18,539 nucleotides of DNA. Origin: JAWLCQ01 sp041687095 (GTDB lineage Bacteria > Planctomycetota > Phycisphaerae > SM23-33). The notes below the pieces were generated by a model that saw only the letters and a program-made list of their open reading frames with translations, ran no database searches and was not told the origin of the DNA. Position numbers and translations under genes: made by a program. The DNA lies in assembly GCA_041687095.1 (NCBI GenBank), contig JAWLCQ010000089.1, positions 1-18,539 of the forward strand. Direction: 5' to 3'. This document shows positions 13,869 through 18,539 of this stretch, piece after piece; the stretch's first letter is position 1; the number at the start of each line of letters is the position of its first letter.

Positions 13869-13997
13869 ACCGGCGGGGCAGGCTGGCCCCGCAACCCCGC
13901 GCGGCACGGCGGGGGGATGGCCGGATGCCTTCGTGGCAGACCCGGAAGCGGTGGAGAGCTTGAAGGGCAGTGGAGGCCTGAGTGCGGGAGCAGTCCG

Positions 13998-14651
13998 ATG
14001 AGCGAGCGGCCGAACAGTCCGAAGATCTACCACATCACGCATATCGACAACCTGCCGCGCATCGTTCGGACTGGTTTCCTGCTCTCGGACGCGCGCGTGC
14101 CGAAAACGGCGGATTCTGACCGCACGGTCGTGGGAATGTCGAAGATCAAGCGTCGCCGGCTGGAAGAGATCGAGGTCGCCTGCCGCCCGGGCACGCACGT
14201 CGGGGACTACGTGCCGTTCTACTTCTGTCCCCGGTCGATCATGCTCTACATCCTTCACATGGGAAACCATCCGGAGGTAGCCTACCGGGGCGGACAGAGG
14301 TCGATCGTACACCTGCAGGCGGACCTCTATGCGGCCATCCGATGGGCGAACGACAACGGGAGGCGTTGGGCCTTCTCGGACAGGAACGCCGGCACGTATG
14401 TGGCGGGGTTTTACCGAGACGTGGCGGACCTGGACGAGATCGACTGGCGGGCCGTGCAAGCTCGGGACTTCCGCGATCCGGTCGTCAGGGAAGGCAAGCA
14501 GGCGGAGTTCCTGATGCACGAGTGGTTCCCGTGGGAGCTTGTCGAGTGCATCGGGGTCATAGACGCCCCGCGGGCCGAGCAGGCGGCGGAGGCCATCCGG
14601 GAGGCGGCCCATCAGCCTCTCGTAAGGGTCGAACCGGGATGGTACTATTGA
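13998..14651 (+). CDS. darT: DarT toxin, DNA thymidine ADP-ribosyltransferase
   Basis: DarT uses NAD+ to attach ADP-ribose to thymidine in single-stranded DNA, blocking replication. The 217-aa product has the family N-terminus KIYHITHIDNLPRIVRTGFL (His12 and His15 in the NAD pocket region), the Arg-rich MSKIKRRRLEE (Arg52-54), the block YVPFYFCPRSIMLYILHMGN, and the catalytic glutamate in GKQAEFLMHEWFP (Glu170). All parts of the family are present, so the toxin looks intact. The ATG at 13998 has GGGAG with 7 nt spacing. An in-frame ATG at 13917 would add 27 residues before the family start, through the spacer. The gene for its antidote begins 16 nt after the stop. Confidence 0.92.
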   Translation: MSERPNSPKIYHITHIDNLPRIVRTGFLLSDARVPKTADSDRTVVGMSKIKRRRLEEIEVACRPGTHVGDYVPFYFCPRSIMLYILHMGNHPEVAYRGGQRSIVHLQADLYAAIRWANDNGRRWAFSDRNAGTYVAGFYRDVADLDEIDWRAVQARDFRDPVVREGKQAEFLMHEWFPWELVECIGVIDAPRAEQAAEAIREAAHQPLVRVEPGWYY

Positions 14652-14667
14652 GTGGCGGAGGAGAGCG

Positions 14668-15708
14668 ATGACCGAGGTGACGCGCGGCGACATCCTGAAG
14701 GCGGACGCGGAAGCCCTCGTCAACACCGTCAACTGCGTTGGGGTGATGGGGCGGGGCATCGCGCTGCAGTTTCGCAAGGCGTTTCCGGAGTGCTTCGATG
14801 CGTACAAGGCCGCCTGCGACCGTGGGGAGGTGCGCCCGGGCAAGATGCACGTCTGCGACCTTCAGCGGCTGGGGAATCCCCAACTCGTGATCAACTTCCC
14901 GACCAAGCGCCACTGGAAGGGCAAGAGCAAGCTGGAGGACATCGAGGCGGGCCTGGCGGCGCTGGTCGAGCTGGTTCGAGAGAGAGGGATCCATTCGATC
15001 GCAATTCCGCCTCTGGGGTGCGGATTGGGCGGTCTGGAGTGGCAAGACGTTCGGGCGCGGATCGAGCAGGCGTTCGCGGGCCTCGAGGACGTCCACGTGC
15101 TCCTTTACGAGCCCAAAGGCGCCCCGGCGGCCGAGTCCATGCCGAAAGGCAAGAAGGCGCCCAGCATGACGGTCGGGCGGGCGGCGCTGCTGGGGCTGAT
15201 GACGCGGTATCTCGGGGCGTTGATGGACCCCTTCGTCACGCTGCTGGAGATACACAAGCTGATGTACTTCATGCAGGACAGTGGAGAACCGTTGCGCCTT
15301 GAGTACCAGAAGGGGCCCTACGGCCCGTACGCCCGCAATCTGCGGCACGTGCTCAGCCATATCGAAGGGCACTTCATCACCGGCTATGGCGATGCAGCGG
15401 ACGCCCCCGGCAAGGAGATCGAGCTGGTCGACGATGCCCCCGCCCACGCGGAGCGGTTCCTTGAGGCGCACCCAGAGACCCGGGAGCGGTTTGAGCGGGT
15501 GGTTGAACTCATTGCCGGGTTCGAGACGCCATACGGCATGGAGCTGCTCGCCACGGTCCACTGGGTCGCCAGCCGGCAAGGCGCGAAGAACGCAGAAGAC
15601 GCCCAGGCCATGACGTACGCCTGGAACGACCGCAAGCGGATGTTCCGGCCCGAGCACATCCGCAAGGCGTGGGATGTGCTGCATCGGAGGGGCTGGTTGG
15701 CTTACTGA
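14668..15708 (+). CDS. darG: DarG antitoxin, macrodomain DNA ADP-ribosylglycohydrolase
   Basis: DarG removes ADP-ribose from thymidine and also binds DarT. The 346-aa protein has an N-terminal macrodomain (about residues 1-155) with VNTVNCVGVMGRGIALQF, NFPTKRHWKGKSKLED and PPLGCGLGGLEW. The lysine of FPTK is residue 80, the same number as the catalytic lysine of the Thermus enzyme. A linker (SMPKGKKAPS) leads to a C-terminal domain (about 170-346) with LLEIHKLMYFMQDSG and YQKGPYGPYARNLRHVLSHI, the DarT-neutralising part. GGAGG at 14657-14661 with 6 nt spacing supports the ATG at 14668. The last Tyr codon and the TGA stop lie inside a 105-bp inverted-repeat element; without it the protein would end one residue sooner. 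Confidence 0.93.
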   Translation: MTEVTRGDILKADAEALVNTVNCVGVMGRGIALQFRKAFPECFDAYKAACDRGEVRPGKMHVCDLQRLGNPQLVINFPTKRHWKGKSKLEDIEAGLAALVELVRERGIHSIAIPPLGCGLGGLEWQDVRARIEQAFAGLEDVHVLLYEPKGAPAAESMPKGKKAPSMTVGRAALLGLMTRYLGALMDPFVTLLEIHKLMYFMQDSGEPLRLEYQKGPYGPYARNLRHVLSHIEGHFITGYGDAADAPGKEIELVDDAPAHAERFLEAHPETRERFERVVELIAGFETPYGMELLATVHWVASRQGAKNAEDAQAMTYAWNDRKRMFRPEHIRKAWDVLHRRGWLAY

Positions 15709-15807
15709 GCGTTGCATAAATAACGTCATGTTGTCGGATGCGAATCGCCTTGCAGGAGAAGGCGTTTCAGTTTCGACCACTTAACGATCTTTATGCAACG
15801 CTCAGTA
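15703..15807. mobile_element. MITE-like 105-bp palindromic element at the darG stop codon
   Basis: TACTGAGCGTTGCATAAA (15703-15720) is repeated exactly in inverted form at 15790-15807. The match continues imperfectly for another 18 or so bases and ends in a central CGCCTT/AAGGCG hairpin (15746-15751 with 15759-15764), so the element can fold on itself almost end to end. Both ends are TA, which fits a TA target duplication like that of IS630/Tc1-mariner transposons. No transposase gene is present in the window. The element starts within the penultimate darG codon. Confidence 0.75.
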
Positions 15808-15900
15808 GGAGTCGCTCACGCGAAATCGCGAAGAGGCGTGAATAGTAACCGTCCCTCCTTATCCCTCGGCACGGGGACTCGCTTGCGGGGCTGCGATTCT

Positions 15901-15929
15901 TTGGCGTTTCACCGTTGGAAAAATGATAT
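15901..15929 (+). promoter_or_regulatory. Candidate promoter of the lipoprotein gene
   Basis: TTGGCG (15901-15906), exactly 17 nt, then TGATAT (15924-15929). Transcription would start near 15936, about 30 nt before the ATG at 15965, leaving room for GGGAGG at 15953-15958. Confidence 0.5.
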
Positions 15930-15964
15930 GGCGTCCGCGGATTTCTCAGCACGGGAGGCGGGAG

Positions 15965-17104
15965 ATGAGAAGGGCATACCGAGTCGCTTGCGTAGGCGCA
16001 ATCCTATCGGGCGCATTGTACATGGCGGGTTGCCGGGATGAGACCGAGCAAAAGGAGCCACCTGGAAGGACGCGCAATCCGCCCGCGGAGACCCCGGCGA
16101 CGGCAGCATCGGGTCCGGCGGCACCGGCGACCGCTGGGCCCGTGCGCCTGACTCGCGTGGGTACGCGGGTGTTTCAGGTCGACGGATCGCATTTCGACGT
16201 CCCCTGGTTTTCCATGGAAGTCGATTATGCCGACCTCTGGGCCGGCGGTGGTTGGGACAGGATACCGTGCCCCGGGGAACCCACCGTTGCGTACGTTGGC
16301 GGCTGCTGCACGGCCAGGCTGACCATATTCTTCGAGACATCGAGAGGCGGGATCGATCATGCCAGCAATGTGATGACCGATGTAGTCAGCTTCGCCGACG
16401 CCGCGAGGTTTCCAGTCGGTCCAGGCCCGGGATATGTAGAGCTGCGCTTCCTGCGGTGCCCCGACGAGGACCCAAACGGGTCCATGGCATTCCGCAAGGG
16501 CTGGCTGTACGTGTTCTGCATGGACAGGCAGCCGGTGCCTGAGTGGATTACCGATAGCGGCGAGAAACGGGCGGACATGCAGGTGCAGCTACCCCACGTC
16601 ACGGCCATCGTGGAACTACGCCCCAAGCTCTGCGTCAGCACCGGGTTCGTTGCGGGTATGCCCGGTGTCGAGGCCTCGGACATTCAGGCGTACGCGAACC
16701 TGTCCCCCGATTTCATGTGCGTGGGACTGCCTTGGGTATCCACCTTGGTCCGCAACGAAGGCGGCACGCTTGTGCGCACCAATATGCTGGGTGAGACTGC
16801 CGCACTTCCGAGCCCAGAGGCAGTCTTAGAGGAACTCCTGGACATCATCCGCAGGTGCACCTGGACAGAACACTACGGGCCGTTGCCGGCCGAGATCGGC
16901 ATCCCGGACGACGCCATCGTAGTGAAGTACCGCAAAGAAGGGATCAACAAGCGCCTTGTGGCCTTCCAGGCATACCGCCCGGCCCGATGGTTCGTCGTGC
17001 TCTCCCCCGATCACTACCTCGTCACTGAACTCCCGATGCATGCGCTCCGTCAACTGAACGACCGGATCTATCAGCTCGCCGGGGGCGATGGGTCCGACGA
17101 CTAA
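15965..17104 (+). CDS. Putative lipoprotein of unknown function
   Basis: The 379-aa product starts MRRAYRVACVGAILSGALYM and has a lipobox-like AGC with Cys23, so it is probably a lipid-anchored envelope protein. The residue at -3 is Met rather than Leu, a tolerated variant. A Pro/Ala-rich linker (about 30-60) leads to a globular part that I do not recognise, with GGCCTARLTIFFETSRGGID, RKGWLYVFCMDRQPVPEWI and RWFVVLSPDHYLVTELPMH. ATG 15965 has GGGAGG with 6 nt spacing; a longer frame to 15923 would bury the signal peptide. Codon use is less GC-ending than in the core genes (AGA, ATA, GTA and TTG occur near the start), which suggests recent acquisition. It stands alone between the MITE-like element and the restriction-modification remnant. 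Confidence 0.7.
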   Translation: MRRAYRVACVGAILSGALYMAGCRDETEQKEPPGRTRNPPAETPATAASGPAAPATAGPVRLTRVGTRVFQVDGSHFDVPWFSMEVDYADLWAGGGWDRIPCPGEPTVAYVGGCCTARLTIFFETSRGGIDHASNVMTDVVSFADAARFPVGPGPGYVELRFLRCPDEDPNGSMAFRKGWLYVFCMDRQPVPEWITDSGEKRADMQVQLPHVTAIVELRPKLCVSTGFVAGMPGVEASDIQAYANLSPDFMCVGLPWVSTLVRNEGGTLVRTNMLGETAALPSPEAVLEELLDIIRRCTWTEHYGPLPAEIGIPDDAIVVKYRKEGINKRLVAFQAYRPARWFVVLSPDHYLVTELPMHALRQLNDRIYQLAGGDGSDD

Positions 17105-17138
17105 GCCGCGAATTCGGGGGCAGGGCGACAAGGGGTCT

Positions 17139-17186
17139 GGAACCTGCGGACTGGAACTTATCTGCGGAAATTGCCGTACAGGTTCC
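17139..17186. terminator. Weak inverted repeat between convergent genes
   Basis: GGAACCTG (17139-17146) and CAGGTTCC (17179-17186) form 8-bp arms with a 32-nt interval in the gap between the lipoprotein gene and the restriction-modification remnant. It has no U-run. Terminator function is a positional guess. Confidence 0.25.
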
Positions 17187-17202
17187 TGACCTCACATTCC
17201 AC

Positions 17203-17811
17203 CTATTCAGCATCGTCTTGCGCGTCGAACAGGCCGTTGGTCGCTGGGCGGGCGGGCGGCTTGCGGCATTGCGGCGGTACGTCCGGCAGTTCGTCGGCCT
17301 TGAAGCACGGGCCTTTGACGACGGCCGACAGGAGCTTGGCCTGGGCGGGATACTCGGCAAGCGTGGCTTCCAGCACCCACAGCAGTTCAAGAAGCTCGGT
17401 CGTGAATTCGCTTGGCCAGCCGCCGAGCGTGGCCGGCGTGATGTCGTCCAGGGGCGAGGACTTCTTGCCCTTGGGGTTCTTCATGCGATACCCCAGCCAC
17501 GATTGCACGACCTTCAGCCCCGAGACCTCGAAGCCGTACACTTCCGGGGCGACGGGGCCAAACTCGCCCGCCCCGACGTGCAAGGTCCGCGTGGCGTCGT
17601 TGTACTCGTACTTCTCCGGGTAGTCGGCCTGGGCGGCAGGCACGGCCTTCTTGCACTTGGCCGCGCCCTTGGGTACTTGCCCGGCGTGCTTGCCCTTGGG
17701 CAGGAATCGCTGCCCGTAGGTATGCCGCCACAGCAGTTTCGCCCCAATGTTGCGGACCCGGGCGAACAGGGCCGCTTCCTTGGTCAACGGGATGTGAAGC
17801 TCGCGCGTGCC
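17203..17811 (-). pseudogene. C-terminal remnant of a Type ISP restriction-modification enzyme
   Basis: The frame encodes about 200 residues that match the end of single-chain Type ISP enzymes (LlaBIII-like; helicase, methylase and specificity domains in 1000+ residues). Visible stretches are ELHIPLTKEAALFARVRNIG, LLWRHTYGQRF, YPEKYEYNDATRTLHVG and GFEVSGLKVVQSWLGYRMKN. GKKSSPLDDITPATLGGWPS and FTTELLELLWVLEATLAEYP follow. The match runs to about 17811, then ends at a tandem AGGGGATATT repeat with an in-frame TAA at 17832-17830. All nuclease, helicase and methylase domains are missing, so it cannot restrict or methylate. A TTG at 17787 could start a 194-aa product, but no ribosome binding site is evident. 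The natural stop TAG (17203-17205) is intact. Confidence 0.8.
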
Positions 17812-17812
17812 C

Positions 17813-17835
17813 AGGGATATTAGGGGATATTAGGG
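17813..17835. repeat. AGGGGATATT tandem at the truncation point
   Basis: AGGGATATT (17813-17821), AGGGGATATT (17822-17831) and AGGG (17832-17835) follow each other directly where homology to the Type ISP enzyme stops. A short tandem at such a breakpoint fits a deletion or insertion by slippage or by a mobile element. Confidence 0.6.
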
Positions 17836-18112
17836 ACGCTACCCGGTTTCGGAGATGAGTGCGGTATGCGCACTGGGGAGGGGGTGGGCGGTCCTCCGTT
17901 GGCGCGGGCCTCGGCTGCTGGGCCATTTTCAGATCCCAAGTGTCCACTGGGGCGGGCGGGGCGTGGGGGGGAGGGTTATTGTTGTCGCAACCTGCTGGAA
18001 ATACGGTGGTTGCGGCTCTGGCGGCCGCGAATCCCCATTTCGGCGGGGCGGCGCTGGTGGTTGCGACTAAGAATAACTATAGAAGGAGTTGCCTGTGGCG
18101 TGAACTGGCGGG
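17836..18112. other. Gene-free G-rich stretch
   Basis: No reading frame here shows a recognisable domain or a convincing ribosome binding site. The plus strand is strongly G-rich (GGGGGTGGGCGG, GGGCGGGGCGTGGGGGGGAG), with one AT-rich patch AAGAATAACTATAGAAGGAG at 18069-18088. That patch has a Shine-Dalgarno-like end but no sensible ATG after it. Confidence 0.4.
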
Positions 18113-18345
18113 GGGCGAGGTGCGCGCGTGCGTGAACGGACGGAGGCGAGGTGCGCGCGGAGTTCGCGGCCGGCGGCGGCGGGACGGACTTGAGCGGCGG
18201 GTCCCCCGCCTCGGCCGCGTGGGGCAGGCGAGGCCCGGCGGCGCGTGGGGCAGGCGGGGCGCGGGGCAGGCGAGGCGCGGCCCCGGGCAGTCGCCGAGGC
18301 CCGGCCCGCGCAGCCGCCGAGGCCCCGGCCGGGGCCGGCGGGTTC
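18113..18345. repeat. Very GC-rich low-complexity repeats
   Basis: GGCGAGGTGCGCGCG occurs twice (about 18114 and 18146). CGTGGGGCAGGCGAGGC-type units recur between about 18219 and 18280, ending in CGAGGCCCGGC/GCCGAGGCCCCGG units up to 18330. The style recalls the GTGGGGCAGG units at the left end of the window (about 400-450). I see no gene in it. Confidence 0.55.
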
Positions 18346-18384
18346 GTGCGTGGCGGGAGGGATGGAAATCGGAATAATCTGCGC

Positions 18385-18480
18385 TGGGTTCGTTTTCGAG
18401 GATGGGGAGGAGGCGCGCGGTGGGTTTGTTTTCGACGGTCGGGAGGAGGCGAGATGGGTTTGTTTTGCACGGTCGGTGCG
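18385..18480. repeat. 34-36-bp direct repeat, TGGGTTTGTTTTCGA units
   Basis: Three units start at 18385, 18421 and 18455 (periods 36 and 34). Each reads TGGGTTYGTTTT, and the first two continue into GGGAGGAGGCG. On the minus strand they would read as ENKP/KTNP-type peptides, a signature I recall from interspersed planctomycete repeats. Confidence 0.6.
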
Positions 18481-18492
18481 AGTGGGACCGCG

Positions 18493-18510
18493 AAAGGGGG
18501 ACAGGCACCT
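18493..18510 (+). repeat. REP-like half element
   Basis: AAAGGGGGACAGGCACCT resembles the GGGGACAG-TNCC heads of REP elements associated with RAYT (TnpA_REP) transposases. No partner half or transposase is visible before the window ends, so this is a likeness only. Confidence 0.35.
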
Positions 18511-18539
18511 CCGGGGCGAACGGCGCGCCCCTGCGGAGC

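Noticed and set aside
12776..13894. Minus-strand open frame opposite pta
   Set aside because: Antisense shadow; pta is complete and conserved on the plus strand.
15793..16041. 82-codon plus-strand frame starting in the MITE-like right arm
   Set aside because: No ribosome binding site, begins in the inverted repeat, and overlaps the better-supported lipoprotein gene out of frame.
17859..18377. Open frames in the right-hand G-rich region
   Set aside because: All are low-complexity Gly/Arg frames without ribosome binding sites or domains.

Overview
The window is GC-rich DNA, roughly two-thirds G+C by eye, with tightly packed genes of strongly GC-ending codon use. The best guess for the host is a planctomycete, probably near Phycisphaerae. 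This rests on the Pro/Thr/Gln tail of the TPR protein, the cytidylate kinase/acyltransferase pair, and intergenic repeats of a style common in planctomycete genomes (GAAATCCGAAACCC-type, ATTGCGG heptads, TATCTGCGTT decamers). That placement is inference; no rRNA or other phylogenetic marker is present.

Layout. Positions 1-580 are non-coding tandem repeats with G/C hairpins. Housekeeping genes follow: alpha-glucan phosphorylase (minus strand, 584-3142), a divergent intergenic region with a doubtful small ORF, a secreted TPR protein (3673-5292), an interspersed-repeat spacer, a cmk-plsC pair overlapping by 4 nt (5638-7022), a large heptad-based inverted repeat (7007-7165), and a uroporphyrinogen-decarboxylase-like protein (7197-8291). 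From 8.3 kb to 10.6 kb there are two toxin-antitoxin-like modules. The first is a complete three-gene HipBST set with two operator-like palindromes. Facing it is a minus-strand pair of a 63-aa protein and a small nucleotidyltransferase with its own sigma70-like promoter. Metabolic genes resume on the minus strand (10857-12697: an integral membrane protein coupled to a TIM-barrel sugar isomerase/epimerase, ended by a strong intrinsic terminator). A divergent phosphate acetyltransferase follows (12806-13804).

The last 4.7 kb is accessory DNA. It holds a complete DarT/DarG DNA ADP-ribosylation toxin-antitoxin pair (13998-15708), a 105-bp MITE-like palindrome inserted in the darG stop codon, an unrecognised lipoprotein with less GC-biased codons, a C-terminal remnant of a Type ISP restriction-modification enzyme, and about 700 bp of gene-free, repeat-rich DNA.

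How the genes fit together. Phosphorylase and Pta belong to glycogen breakdown and acetyl-CoA/acetyl-phosphate exchange, and cmk-plsC to nucleotide and phospholipid synthesis. The notable theme is three separate toxin-antitoxin or candidate toxin-antitoxin modules plus a restriction-modification relic within about 9.5 kb, interleaved with core genes and bounded by repeats. The most striking single observation is the MITE-like element. Removing it with one TA copy restores an in-frame TAG stop for darG one codon earlier, so the pre-insertion sequence can be read directly.
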